Positions 1 to 8,695 are shown, numbered from the stretch's first letter. The stretch is DNA of 50,945 nt from Massilia horti (GCF_004614195.1 NZ_SPUM01000072.1:1-50945), one strand, 5' to 3'. Numbers and translations are program-made. The notes: generated from the letters alone by a model not told the origin.

Positions 1-55
1 CGGCAGCCGCAAGTGAGCATGCGGTGACCGCGTGCGCACAGGTGCGCACCCTACG
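1..55. repeat. GTGCGCAC palindromic repeat, copy A (partial)
   Basis: This is the right half of the dispersed repeat that recurs near 3.4, 14.5, 45.9 and 50.8 kb. It begins inside the conserved loop (CGGCAGCCGCAAGT...ATGCG) and runs through the arm with two GTGCGCAC cores, ending in CCCTACG at 55. The left half lies outside the window. It sits 46 bp beyond the stop codon of cheV, that is, at a gene 3' end. Confidence 0.8.
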
Positions 56-101
56 AATTGTGACGGCCTCGGGCCACCCGCACCCCCTAGGGTTTGCGGT
101 G

Positions 102-1058
102 CTACTGCCGCAGCACGCGCCTTATCATGCTTGCCAGGTCCTCGACCGAGAATTTGGCCACATACCCGTCCGCCCCGACCGAGCGCACATGCTCTTCATT
201 GGTCGTGCCCGAAAGCGAGGAATGGATCACGACCGGCAGGTTGCCAAAGCGCGGGCTCTGCTTCACGCTGCGGGTCAGCGTAAAGCCATCCATCTCGGGC
301 ATCTCCAGGTCGGTCAGCACCATCGCGACCTTGTCGTAGACTGTCTTGCCTTCAGCCTCCGCGCTTGCCGCCAGCGCGTTGAGCTGGTCCCATGCTTCCT
401 TGCCGCTCCTGGTCATGATGAACGGGATGCCCATGGCGTCCAGGCCCTGTTCGACGAGCGCCCGCGCCACCACCGAGTCGTCGGCAGCCAGCACGATCGA
501 CCCCGGCTTGAGCCTGATCTTGGCGATGCCGTGGGCATTGAGCGCGGGCTCCTGGGATGCCCTCATATCGCGCAGGATCGTCTCCACATCCAGCACCTGC
601 GCCAGCCGCGCCGGGCCGCCGTTTTCGTCCACCGGCCGGGCGATGCTGGTGACCATGCTGCTGCTGGCGCTATGCTCGGCCGACATCACGCAGCTCCAGT
701 CCAGGCGCACGATTTCTTCCACGCTTTCGACGGCAAATGCCTGCGTGGTGCGGGCGAACTCGGTGACGAGGATGATGTTCAGGCCGGTCTTGGGCGTGCA
801 GCCGGCGATGGCCGGCAGGTCGAGCACCTGGATGATCTGCCCGCGCAGGTTGGTCACGCCCAGCACCTGCGGCTGGGCGCCGGCCACCGAGGTGATCTCG
901 GGCATGGCGACGATCTCGCGGATCTTGAAGACGTTGATGCCGAACAGCTCGCTGCGCCCGTTGCGCTCGTCAGTGCCGAGGCGAAACAGCAGCAGCTCGA
1001 ATTTGTTGGTCCCCGCCAGGTTGCTGCGCTCATCGACTTCCTGCTGAACTGATTTCAT
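102..1058 (-). CDS. cheV: Chemotaxis coupling protein CheV
   Basis: The product is a 318-residue CheW-receiver fusion that couples chemoreceptors to the CheA kinase in the cytoplasm and is itself modulated by phosphorylation. An N-terminal CheW-like domain spans about residues 17-160 (GVTNLRGQIIQVLDL is typical). A response-regulator receiver spans about 185-315, with the acidic pocket AADDS and the phospho-acceptor Asp in MVLTDLEMPEMDGF. The start at 1058 (MKSVQQEV) is preferred over an ATG 17 codons upstream because homology begins there and CheV proteins are about 300-330 residues. No other chemotaxis gene is in the window, so it appears to stand alone. Confidence 0.93.
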   Translation of the reverse strand: MKSVQQEVDERSNLAGTNKFELLLFRLGTDERNGRSELFGINVFKIREIVAMPEITSVAGAQPQVLGVTNLRGQIIQVLDLPAIAGCTPKTGLNIILVTEFARTTQAFAVESVEEIVRLDWSCVMSAEHSASSSMVTSIARPVDENGGPARLAQVLDVETILRDMRASQEPALNAHGIAKIRLKPGSIVLAADDSVVARALVEQGLDAMGIPFIMTRSGKEAWDQLNALAASAEAEGKTVYDKVAMVLTDLEMPEMDGFTLTRSVKQSPRFGNLPVVIHSSLSGTTNEEHVRSVGADGYVAKFSVEDLASMIRRVLRQ

Positions 1059-1133
1059 GTCCTGTCCCCAAGGTTGAAGTGCCTTTAGGACAGTATTCCA
1101 GCTGAGCAAACCCCGTCTTGCTCTATATCAGTG

Positions 1134-1496
1134 CTAGACAGGCATTGGGCGGTTGCTGTTCAGGTCGAGGAAGCCGCGGATCAGCCGATAGGCGTACCAG
1201 ACCCAGGCCACCGCGCCAATGAGCCAGGCGAGGGGGATGCCGATGATTGTAAAGAACAGCAACACCCCCACCGCAATCCACAGGATGTAGAACCAGAACG
1301 TGCGGATCATCCAGGTGTGATGGCTGTAGACGAAGGTGCCCGCGGTATCCGGCCGCCTGATGTAGTTGACGATCAGTGGCAGGAGCGACAGCATGCCTAG
1401 CGAAAAGAAAAAGGTGATCGCATGCGCCAGGTACAGGATCCGCGCAAACTGCTTGGCATCCTCCAGGCCGCTATCAAAAACCAATTCTTGCGCCAT
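1134..1496 (-). CDS. Small integral membrane protein (DUF4870-like)
   Basis: This is a 120-residue protein with three hydrophobic segments, at about residues 20-45, 65-85 and 85-105 (for example FWFYILWIAVGVLLFFTIIG), and a short soluble tail. The pattern and length resemble the DUF4870 family of small inner-membrane proteins of unknown function. The start MAQELVFD is chosen because a strong AAGGAGGG ribosome site precedes it at the right distance; a longer open frame extends upstream but overlaps trxC. It lies downstream of trxC on the same strand. No function can be assigned from the sequence. Confidence 0.75.
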   Translation of the reverse strand: MAQELVFDSGLEDAKQFARILYLAHAITFFFSLGMLSLLPLIVNYIRRPDTAGTFVYSHHTWMIRTFWFYILWIAVGVLLFFTIIGIPLAWLIGAVAWVWYAYRLIRGFLDLNSNRPMPV

Positions 1497-1575
1497 AAAC
1501 CCTCCTTGGTCGGGACGACCCCCGAGTAATGCCAGGATTTTAGCAGGGATAGCATCCAGGCAAGCACATGCGCCG

Positions 1576-2016
1576 CTATGCCCCCAGCCGCGACTGGACC
1601 CACGCCACGATGCTGCCCGTATCCATTGCGCCGGCCTGGCGCGCAAGCTCGCGCCCGCCCTTGAACAAGGCCAGCGTCGGAATGCTGCGGATCTGGAAGC
1701 GGGCGGCGAGGTCCTGCGCCTGCTCCGTATTCACCTTCAGGACCCGCACCCGCGGCTCCAGCCGCTGGGCCGCCTGCGCGTAGGCTGGCGCCATCATCTT
1801 GCAAGGCCCGCACCACTCGGCCCAGAAGTCGACCAGCACCGGAATGTCATTGCGGCTGATGTGCTTGTTGAAGCGCTCGCTCGTCACGTCGGTGGGTTTG
1901 CCGGCAAACAGCGGCTGCGAGCACTTGCCGCATACCGCCGCTTCGGACAGGCGCTCGGCTGGCAGGCGGTTGACGGCATCGCAATTGGGGCAGACCACGT
2001 GCAGGGGATCACTCAT
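1576..2016 (-). CDS. trxC: Thioredoxin 2 (TrxC)
   Basis: The product is a 146-residue thioredoxin that reduces protein disulfides in the cytoplasm. An N-terminal zinc-binding segment carries two CxxC pairs (Cys9/Cys12 and Cys29/Cys32), the hallmark of TrxC as opposed to TrxA. The thioredoxin fold follows, with the active site WCGPC at residues 68-72 and the cis-proline motif IRSIPTL. Length matches the family. It is read in the same direction as the small membrane protein gene at 1134-1496, with an 80-bp gap. In E. coli trxC is an OxyR target; no such site was verified here. Confidence 0.95.
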   Translation of the reverse strand: MSDPLHVVCPNCDAVNRLPAERLSEAAVCGKCSQPLFAGKPTDVTSERFNKHISRNDIPVLVDFWAEWCGPCKMMAPAYAQAAQRLEPRVRVLKVNTEQAQDLAARFQIRSIPTLALFKGGRELARQAGAMDTGSIVAWVQSRLGA

Positions 2017-2119
2017 GTAAATCTCCTCGGTAGCAAGTATTCGTTGCCCGTATTGTATGCTGCGTGGGTTGCGGACGGGAGGAACGGCGCGTTTCCGGCG
2101 AAGATGTGATACTCACGCC

Positions 2120-2860
2120 ATGGTAATGGCAACCTTCCGCTTTTACGAAGAGCTGAACGATTTCCTGCCGCGCGAAAGGCGCGGCCATTCATTCAGCACG
2201 CCTTGCGCAAGGGCAGCCACGACCAAGCACATGATCGAGGCGCTGGGTGTACCGCACACCGAAGTTGAACTGGTGCTGGTCAACGGCGAATCGGTCGGGT
2301 TCGACCGGCTGTTGGAAGAGGGCGACAGGGTTGCTGTCTATCCCAAATTCGAAAGCCTCGACATCAGTCAGTTGTTGCGCGTGCGCGAACGCCCGTTGCG
2401 GCGCCTGCGGTTTGTTGCCGACGCTCATCTAGGCGGCCTTGCAAGGCTGCTGCGCATGGCCGGCTTCGATACGCTTTACGACAACAACTACCATGATGCC
2501 GAGATCGAGGCGATCGCCGAAGCCGAGGACAGGGTCGTGCTCACGCGCGACCGCGAACTGCTCAAGCGTCGCACGATCACCCATGGTTGCTACATCCATA
2601 CCTTGAAGGCGACGCACCAGCTGCGCGAGTTGTTTAACAGGCTCGACCTGGCCGGCTCGTTGCAGCCGTTCACGCTCTGCCTGCACTGCAACGCGCCATT
2701 GCGTTGGGTAGCCAAGGACGAGGTGATCGACCAGCTCCCGCCCTCCGTGCGCGAGCAGCAAGATGAATTCAATACCTGCGACATCTGCCACCGCGTGTTC
2801 TGGAAGGGCTCGCACTGGAAACGGATGACCTCGGTGTTGGCGGCCGCGACTGGAGATTGA
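2120..2860 (+). CDS. Mut7-C ubiquitin-like / Mut7-C RNase domain protein
   Basis: This 246-residue protein has two modules. Residues 1-80 look like the Mut7-C ubiquitin-like (ThiS-type) fold, with VLVNGESV and EGDRVAVYP. The rest matches the Mut7-C (DUF82) domain, a PIN-fold-related putative nuclease, with FVADAHLGGLARLLRMAGFD and the acidic motif VVLTRDRELL. A C-terminal zinc ribbon has two CxxC pairs (CLHC and CDIC). The arrangement is the usual bacterial one, and its RNA substrate is unknown. An ATG at 2120 is used; a second ATG two codons later is equally possible. It is divergent from trxC. Confidence 0.85.
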   Translation: MVMATFRFYEELNDFLPRERRGHSFSTPCARAATTKHMIEALGVPHTEVELVLVNGESVGFDRLLEEGDRVAVYPKFESLDISQLLRVRERPLRRLRFVADAHLGGLARLLRMAGFDTLYDNNYHDAEIEAIAEAEDRVVLTRDRELLKRRTITHGCYIHTLKATHQLRELFNRLDLAGSLQPFTLCLHCNAPLRWVAKDEVIDQLPPSVREQQDEFNTCDICHRVFWKGSHWKRMTSVLAAATGD

Positions 2861-2931
2861 TACCGGGCGACTGCGACACAATGTGCTGATGTACAATCAT
2901 TTTCGGTGCCCAACTACTATTCGATGTCCGT

Positions 2932-3348
2932 GTGACCACGAATTTGCCCAAGATTACTTATCCGCTTCGCAACGAATGCCCGCCGGGCGCGTGCGTGTGC
3001 GAGCGTGAGCGCCTGCTGGCCGAGCCGTACGCCGACCTGCGTCCACTGCGGTTAACGCGGATGGAAGAGCAGCGGCTGATCGAGCGCATCGAGCGCATCA
3101 GCGACTATGCCGATCTCAAGAGAGTGCAGGAGCTGATCAAGGTCCATTTGGGCGCCGACCTGCGCATCGAACCTGGACCCAACGAGGTGAAGACGGTACG
3201 GGGCATCATCATCGTCCTCGAAGAGCGGCCGGGGCTGTGCCGAAAGGTACGGCAGTCGGTGCCGGCCGCGGTGCGCCGTTGCCTGGAGCGCAATCCCGAG
3301 ATCATCTATCGCCTGCTTGACGCGCATGACCTGTTTGGTTCAGTGTAA
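2932..3348 (+). CDS. Conserved hypothetical protein, 138 aa
   Basis: This open frame has good coding character, starts with GTG, and lies 71 bp after the Mut7-C gene on the same strand. The product is charged and mostly helical. Three Cys lie near residues 16-23 (ECPPGACVCERERL), and a conserved-looking segment GIIIVLEERPGLCRKV occurs in the middle. The N-terminal CPPGACVC resembles a metal- or cluster-binding motif, but no family could be named with confidence. No clear ribosome site precedes the GTG. The gene ends just before the large inverted repeat at 3381-3520. Confidence 0.65.
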   Translation: MTTNLPKITYPLRNECPPGACVCERERLLAEPYADLRPLRLTRMEEQRLIERIERISDYADLKRVQELIKVHLGADLRIEPGPNEVKTVRGIIIVLEERPGLCRKVRQSVPAAVRRCLERNPEIIYRLLDAHDLFGSV

Positions 3349-3380
3349 CGCGGCAGGGGCATTCATGCACATGCGATCGG

Positions 3381-3520
3381 AAGGCGTAGGGGGCGCGGGG
3401 CCGCCGAGGACCTGTGCGCACGCGGTCGCCGCATGCCGACTCGCGGCTACTGTTTCGCTACGCATCGTTCGCGAACCGCGTGCGCACAGGTCCTCGGCGG
3501 CCCCGCGCCCCCTACGCCTT
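3381..3520. repeat. GTGCGCAC palindromic repeat, copy B (perfect 46-bp arms)
   Basis: The left arm, 3381-3426, is the exact reverse complement of the right arm, 3475-3520, with a 48-bp loop between. The arms contain GTGCGCAC and a GC-rich tract (GGGGGCGCGGGGCCGCCGAGG). The loop is the reverse complement, with mismatches, of the loop of copy E at 50779-50826. The element fills the gap between two convergent genes and reaches the first base of the cdaR stop codon. No T-tract follows either arm, so it is not a classical intrinsic terminator, although it could act as a bidirectional one. Confidence 0.95.
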
Positions 3521-4659
3521 CACGCAAGCAGTGTCGACACATACAGCAGCAGCCGCTCCTCGCTACGCGCAAGATCAAGCCCAGTCAATTCCGCCACCCT
3601 TCGCAACCGGTAGTCCAGCGTATTGCGGTGGATGTCCAACGCCTTCGCCGTGGCGCCCATGTTTTCGTCGTTGGCAAACCAGGCATCCAGGGTCTCGCGT
3701 AGCATCTCCCTGTTCCTGTCCTGCCCGAGCCTTGCGATTGGCAGACGCAGCTGATTCGCCTGCCAACTGTTGCCCAGACCCGACAGCAGCACCGGCAACG
3801 CGAGGTCGTAATAGCTGAAGTGCTTGAGCCGCGGATTGCGACGCAGCCCGATCAGCGCCGCCTGCCTGGCACTCTGGTAGGAAATCGACACCGCCTCGAC
3901 TCCGATCTGGGCAATGCCCATCGCGAGTGTGAACGGCAACTGGCATTCTTCCTGCACCAGATCCGAGAACACTTGCAACCGCCGCTGTCCAGCGCGTTCG
4001 ATGTTTTTGGCCGTTTCGTAAGTATCGACGATGACCATCTCGCACGGCGTAACAGTGGCCGTGAGCACGGACGGTTGTCTGGCCAGCATGCGCATCTGCA
4101 GCCGCTGGATATCGGCGAGGGCGCGTTCGGTGCCCGCTTGATCGACCTGCAACTCAAGCAGGAACACAACCTGAGTCCGCGTAAAGTCCATGCCCAGCCG
4201 CTGCCCCCACGCTTCGAGTTCCGCCCGCTGTGAGGCTTCACAGCGGAGCAGATTGAGCAAGAAGGCCTCGCGGTAGCGTGAATCGTGCTGCAGTTCGCTG
4301 GTCAGGCTGGCCTGTTCCAGGATCATTTCGGCGGTCAGCTGGACCAGTTGGCCGAACTGACGCACTTGATCGGGCTCGCCGCTCAGGCCCAGCGCCCCGA
4401 CAATCTGGCCGTTGACGGCAAGGGGCAAGTTGACGCCCGCCTTGGCCCCATGCAGGTGCCGGGTCGACGCCGCGTCGATTTCGACGGGCTGCTTTTTCGC
4501 CAGGGCGAGCAACGCACCATCGTGCAGTTGACCGACCCGTCCGGGATCGCCGCTGGCGAGGATCACGCCTTTTGCATCCATTACGTTGACGTTAAACGGA
4601 ATAATGCGCATCGTCCGCGTGACGATTTCCTGTGCCAGACCGGTGTTCAGCATGTTCAT
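3520..4659 (-). CDS. cdaR: CdaR-family sugar-diacid regulator
   Basis: This is a 379-residue transcription regulator of the CdaR (SdaR) type. It has an N-terminal putative sugar-diacid recognition domain at about residues 4-135 (LAQEIVTRTMRIIPFNVNVMD), a middle GGDEF-like linker region, and a C-terminal PucR-type helix-turn-helix (GATAKALDIHRNTLDYRLRRV). In E. coli CdaR activates glucarate, galactarate and glycerate genes. Here it is divergent from a glycerate kinase gene, which fits that role. The start MNMLNTGLAQ at 4659 is chosen because homologues begin there; a second ATG lies two codons downstream. Confidence 0.9.
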   Translation of the reverse strand: MNMLNTGLAQEIVTRTMRIIPFNVNVMDAKGVILASGDPGRVGQLHDGALLALAKKQPVEIDAASTRHLHGAKAGVNLPLAVNGQIVGALGLSGEPDQVRQFGQLVQLTAEMILEQASLTSELQHDSRYREAFLLNLLRCEASQRAELEAWGQRLGMDFTRTQVVFLLELQVDQAGTERALADIQRLQMRMLARQPSVLTATVTPCEMVIVDTYETAKNIERAGQRRLQVFSDLVQEECQLPFTLAMGIAQIGVEAVSISYQSARQAALIGLRRNPRLKHFSYYDLALPVLLSGLGNSWQANQLRLPIARLGQDRNREMLRETLDAWFANDENMGATAKALDIHRNTLDYRLRRVAELTGLDLARSEERLLLYVSTLLA

Positions 4660-4881
4660 GGGCTCGAGTGTAATCTTGCGCTCAACAATAAACCAATCCG
4701 AACTTTGTGCCAACTGACAAGTGAATGTTGGATGCGAGGTCGCTTGGTTGACATCGGATTGTGCAAATGCCCAAAAATGACCGCGAAAAAAGGCTTGTCC
4801 ATGGTGCTCTTGGCCGAGGATTTATCTGAACCAATCCGTGATAATCGATTCACCGCTAATCGCCAACTGGAGAGATCCCCG
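4660..4881. promoter_or_regulatory. Divergent cdaR/glycerate kinase control region with repeated AACCAATCCG
   Basis: The 222-bp divergent gap contains an exact 10-bp direct repeat AACCAATCCG at 4691-4700 and 4829-4838. A partial inverted copy (CGGATTG) lies at 4755-4761, beside a TTGACA-like hexamer at 4748-4753. One copy lies near each gene start, which would suit a regulator serving both promoters. That CdaR binds these sites is inference. Confidence 0.4.
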
Positions 4882-6042
4882 ATGAAAATCGTTATTGCGC
4901 CCGATTCGTTCAAGGAAAGCCTGTCCGCCATGGATGTCGCGACCGCCATTGAAGGCGGCTTTCGCGAAATCTTCCCAAATGCCGAGTACGTCAAGAAGCC
5001 CATGGCCGACGGCGGCGAGGGCACGGTGCAGGCCATGATCGACGCCACCGGTGGCCGCAAGATCGAATGCCAGGTGACCGGCCCGCTGGGCGAGCAGGTA
5101 GCCGGCTTCTACGGGCTGACCGGAGGCGACGACCCGGTTGCGGTGATCGAGATGGCCGCTGCCAGCGGCCTGGAGCTGGTTCCGCCACAGTCGCGCAATC
5201 CGGCCACGACCACGAGCTTTGGCACCGGCGAGCTGATTCGACATGCGCTTGATGCAGGGGCGAGGAAGTTCGTGCTGGGCGTGGGCGGCAGCGCCACCAA
5301 CGACGGCGGGGCCGGCATGGTGCAGGCACTGGGCGTGCGGCTGCTCGATGCGCAGGGCGCCGAACTTGCATATGGTGGCGGTGAACTGGCGCGCCTGGAC
5401 CGGATCGACGTGAGCGGATTGGATGCGCGCATCCGTGACTGCACATTCGAGATTGCCAGCGATGTCAGCAACCCGCTGGTGGGACCGCAAGGCGCCTCAG
5501 CGATCTTTGGACCGCAAAAGGGCGCTACCCCGGAGATGGTGGAGCAGCTCGATGCCAATCTGCGGCACTACGCCAAGGTGCTTGACCGCGACCTCGGGCG
5601 CGACGTGGCGCAGGTGGAGGGCGCGGGCGCGGGCGGCGGCATAGCGGCGGCGATGCTGGTGTTCTTCAATGGCCGGCTGCGTCCGGGCAGCGAGATTGTG
5701 GCCGAAGCGATCGGGCTGGACGCGGCGATCCGGGACGCCGACCTCGTCATCACCGGCGAGGGCAGGATCGACAGCCAGACCATCAACGGCAAGACGCCGA
5801 TCGGCGTGACCCGGGTGGCGCAGCGTCACGGCAAGCCGGTCATCGGCATCGGCGGCTGCCTTGCTCCGAACGCGAGCGTGGTTCACGAGCACGGCATCGA
5901 TGCGATCTTCGCCGCGGTCAACTGTCCGTGCACGGTACAGGAAGCGCTGGCGGCGGCGAGCGCAAACCTGCACAGCGCGGGGCGAAATATCGCGGCCGCG
6001 CTCAGGCTTGGCGCGCAACTGGATCGAAAACAGCCGCACTAA
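4882..6042 (+). CDS. garK: Glycerate kinase (GarK/GlxK family)
   Basis: The product is a 386-residue glycerate 2-kinase of the GlxK/GarK family. It phosphorylates glycerate with ATP to give phosphoglycerate, the last step of glucarate, galactarate and glyoxylate use. The N-terminus MKIVIAPDSFKESLSA, the PMADGGEGT motif and GVGGSATNDGGAGM are diagnostic, and length is normal. The open frame extends much further upstream, but homology and an AGAG ribosome site place the start at 4882. The divergent cdaR gene suggests induction by sugar diacids. garK and glxK paralogues cannot be told apart from sequence alone. Confidence 0.92.
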   Translation: MKIVIAPDSFKESLSAMDVATAIEGGFREIFPNAEYVKKPMADGGEGTVQAMIDATGGRKIECQVTGPLGEQVAGFYGLTGGDDPVAVIEMAAASGLELVPPQSRNPATTTSFGTGELIRHALDAGARKFVLGVGGSATNDGGAGMVQALGVRLLDAQGAELAYGGGELARLDRIDVSGLDARIRDCTFEIASDVSNPLVGPQGASAIFGPQKGATPEMVEQLDANLRHYAKVLDRDLGRDVAQVEGAGAGGGIAAAMLVFFNGRLRPGSEIVAEAIGLDAAIRDADLVITGEGRIDSQTINGKTPIGVTRVAQRHGKPVIGIGGCLAPNASVVHEHGIDAIFAAVNCPCTVQEALAAASANLHSAGRNIAAALRLGAQLDRKQPH

Positions 6043-6058
6043 GGTTTGTCCGAGGCTC

Positions 6059-6823
6059 TCAGTCGCGCGCGGTGCGCCATCTCTGCTGCTTGGCGGGCTC
6101 TTCATACTTCGGGCAGTTGGTGAACCTCAGCTTGCCGTGTTTTTCGATCATATCGATGCTGGTGGCAGGGGACCTTTCAGTAACGCAGTAGGTGCGGTTG
6201 CCGGTGATAACGCGTGTTCGACGCGCGCCATCGCCTGTGTTGTTCACCAGCTCCTCGACCTTGGGCGCTTCCGACAACCGTGGCGGCGCCATGGCGAATG
6301 CCTGCTCCATGCCGTTGCGCATTCGGATTTGCGGACTGTCCAGCGGTGCCGTGATGTAGGGCCGGTTTTCCTTGCGCAGCGCGCGGTCGATGCTGCCGGC
6401 GCTGCGCCGCGCGCTTTCCATGATTGCTTCGGCACCGGGCCGATTCGGTACCTCGGCGGCGGAGAACGGATCTGCCACAGGCTCTGCGGCTGCTGGCGTC
6501 GCCGCTGGCGCTGAGGGCGGCGTGGTTTGAATCGCTGACATGTCGGACCGGGCGGACGGGGCAGACGCTCGGCGCGAACGCCTTGGTGCATCCGCCGGCC
6601 GGTCGGAGGGCGCTGGCCCGACCGGCGGCATCAGGGCTGGCAGGTCGATCCACTGGATGCTGGAGTGCGCTTCTTCCGGCTGCGACGACGGCAGCGTGCG
6701 CACCATCTGCCAGCCCAAAATCAGGGCCACATGAATGAGGACTGTAATGAAGGCGCCGATCAGGCGGCGGTCGGCGGAACGGCCTGCAACCGGGGCGAGT
6801 GAGTGTATGGTAAGGCTGTTCAT
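6059..6823 (-). CDS. Membrane-anchored Pro/Ala-rich protein with TonB-like N-terminus
   Basis: This 254-residue protein has a short cytoplasmic start, one transmembrane helix at about residues 22-42 (IGAFITVLIHVALILGWQMV), and then a long Pro/Ala/Ser/Arg-rich linker to about residue 125. A globular C-terminal part contains two Cys (TYCVTERS and FTNCPKYE) that could form a disulfide. This layout, an N-in anchor with a periplasm-spanning linker, resembles TonB, but the C-terminal domain is not recognisably TonB-like. The gene is convergent with the glycerate kinase, with a 16-bp gap. Function is unknown. Confidence 0.7.
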   Translation of the reverse strand: MNSLTIHSLAPVAGRSADRRLIGAFITVLIHVALILGWQMVRTLPSSQPEEAHSSIQWIDLPALMPPVGPAPSDRPADAPRRSRRASAPSARSDMSAIQTTPPSAPAATPAAAEPVADPFSAAEVPNRPGAEAIMESARRSAGSIDRALRKENRPYITAPLDSPQIRMRNGMEQAFAMAPPRLSEAPKVEELVNNTGDGARRTRVITGNRTYCVTERSPATSIDMIEKHGKLRFTNCPKYEEPAKQQRWRTARD

Positions 6824-7178
6824 TTTCCCCAAGTATAGCTAACGCCGCCCGTTGCTTATTCATCAATTCTCTCCGCCGCCACTCTGGCCGGAAGCGATTG
6901 TCGAACATCAGGGCCGGCGCGTTCAGCATCTGGCGTGCGATTCCTTTGGACGCAATTCCATGAAGCAGACATTCAAAAAGTGCGCTGGGCGGCGCAAAGC
7001 GCACAAGTTCTGTGCGACAAACTGTCGAAATAGAGGGATAAAGCGCACGCTCCTGCTGAATGCACTTTTCAAAATAATTGGAAAGAGAAGGCCCTTTTTG
7101 CCGCCTGCAGACTTATAGGGCCGTCTGCAGGCAACTCGCCGATAGAGTGAACAGCAAGTGGGCAATCAAATTGATTGA
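6824..7178. other. 355-bp intergenic stretch with a perfect 10-bp dyad
   Basis: No convincing gene was found here. The stretch is more A/T-rich than the rest of the window. It holds a perfect inverted repeat (GCCTGCAGAC at 7103-7112 and GTCTGCAGGC at 7123-7132) and a near-palindrome CAATCAAATTGATTG at 7163-7177, just after the serine hydrolase stop codon. Neither is followed by a T-run, so they may be operators or weak terminators. Confidence 0.5.
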
Positions 7179-8537
7179 TCAGTCAACCCACTGCGGAGCT
7201 GGGTAAGATTTACCTAAGTTGTGCATCACAATGGATGTCGCATTGCCTGAATTATCACGGATAACTTCCACGCTCACATCCTTCAAGTGCTCATAAAAAA
7301 ACACGGAGTCCGATTCGGCCTTAAGTTGTTGCCATCGCCACTTGCCATTGCCGCCCGCCCACAATTTATCGCCCCTCACCTCGAGCGTGTATTTTTCGCC
7401 CATCAAGCGATACGTGCCTTCATACTTCTTCAACGTCGAGACGGCCACAGGGATTTCTTTCCGCTCGGAGTGCAATACTACGGTGCCGCCCGCGGCCACC
7501 TTGGCTAATTTATGCTGCATAAGTGGTGTGTTAGCGCGCCCGTCAAGGTTGCCAAGGATGATGACATCGACGTTGGAGGCGGGATAGTGTCCGATAAAGC
7601 TGCGAAATCCTTGGATATGGCCGTCGTGTGAAATCTCCTGTACGCCCGCGCTGCTGATCACATCGAGCCCGAACGCATAATCATCCTTGTACGCGGTAGT
7701 CATTCTTTTCAGGGATTGCGGCGAAAGAAATTTGCCACCATACAGGGCCCTCTGCCAACGCAGCAAATCCTGTGTCGTCGAATATAAGGCCCCGGCAGCA
7801 TAGGGTAGGCTCATGTCGGTGTATTGAGAATTTTCGACGCCGGCTTTCGTCATGGTATAACCACTAGCCCGATGCGCCATTACGGTGGCGTTTCTATCGT
7901 ATCCGGAATTCTTCATGCCCAGGGGCGTGAAGATCGCATCCTGGAGAAATTGTTCGTAACTTTGATTGCTAATTTTTTCGATTAAGTAGCCAAGTAATAC
8001 GTAGCCGGAGCTGCTGTATTTGAACCGCTCGCCCGGTGTGAATTCGAGCGGCTTGTCACGAAAGCTGGCGATGGTCTTGGCAGCGGTGGTCGGAGTTGCC
8101 TGAATTGCAGAAAAGTTCGGAAAGCCCGTGAAGTCGGGAATGCCTGATGTATTCGTCAGCAAATGAAAGATTGTGATGTCCTTCCATGAAGCAGGCGCAT
8201 CCGGAATGTAGCTGGAAACTTTATCGTCGACGTTGAGTTTGCCGCGTTCGGCAAGCACGAGGATTGCTGCCGCTGTGAATTGCTTGGAGACCGAGGCAAT
8301 CCGAAATTTAGTATCTGGTCCGTTTGGAATAGCCCACTCTCGATTGGCTTCGCCATACCCCTTGTTCAACAGCACTTTATTGTCTCGCGCGACCAACACG
8401 GCCCCTGTGAAATTGTTGTCATCGACATAGGATTGGACGATCTGGTCAAGACGGGTGGAATCTTGGGCATAGCTTGCGGAGGTGTCGCAAACGAGCATCA
8501 CAAACACGCTGGCACATACGAGGGCTTTCAGACGCAC
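7179..8537 (-). CDS. Secreted serine hydrolase, class C beta-lactamase/esterase family
   Basis: The product is a 452-residue exported protein of the beta-lactamase-related (class C / PBP4*-like) serine hydrolase family. A GTG start at 8537 gives a typical signal peptide (VRLKALVCASVFVMLVC...ASYAQ). The catalytic SxxK is in IASVSKQFTAA, about residues 82-85, the second motif is Tyr-Ser-Ser in FKYSSSGYVLLGY, and the third is near ISHDGHIQGF. A C-terminal extension of about 110 residues looks like the lipocalin-like domain often attached to this family. Such enzymes act on D-peptides, esters or beta-lactams; the substrate here is unknown. Base use is clearly more A/T-rich than its neighbours, which suggests a different history. 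An ATG 20 codons upstream would spoil the signal peptide. Confidence 0.85.
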   Translation of the reverse strand: MRLKALVCASVFVMLVCDTSASYAQDSTRLDQIVQSYVDDNNFTGAVLVARDNKVLLNKGYGEANREWAIPNGPDTKFRIASVSKQFTAAAILVLAERGKLNVDDKVSSYIPDAPASWKDITIFHLLTNTSGIPDFTGFPNFSAIQATPTTAAKTIASFRDKPLEFTPGERFKYSSSGYVLLGYLIEKISNQSYEQFLQDAIFTPLGMKNSGYDRNATVMAHRASGYTMTKAGVENSQYTDMSLPYAAGALYSTTQDLLRWQRALYGGKFLSPQSLKRMTTAYKDDYAFGLDVISSAGVQEISHDGHIQGFRSFIGHYPASNVDVIILGNLDGRANTPLMQHKLAKVAAGGTVVLHSERKEIPVAVSTLKKYEGTYRLMGEKYTLEVRGDKLWAGGNGKWRWQQLKAESDSVFFYEHLKDVSVEVIRDNSGNATSIVMHNLGKSYPAPQWVD

Positions 8538-8695
8538 AGCTTGGCTCCATTCAAAGACTTGAGAAATATTTAAGAAGCACTTCGGGACAAGAAACACAGG
8601 GTATCAAATGAATATGATAAAAAGTACGCGCTTTATCACAGAAGTGAATGGGCCGAGAGCGCTCCCCAGCTACGCCCGCGGCCGCTTCCGACCGA

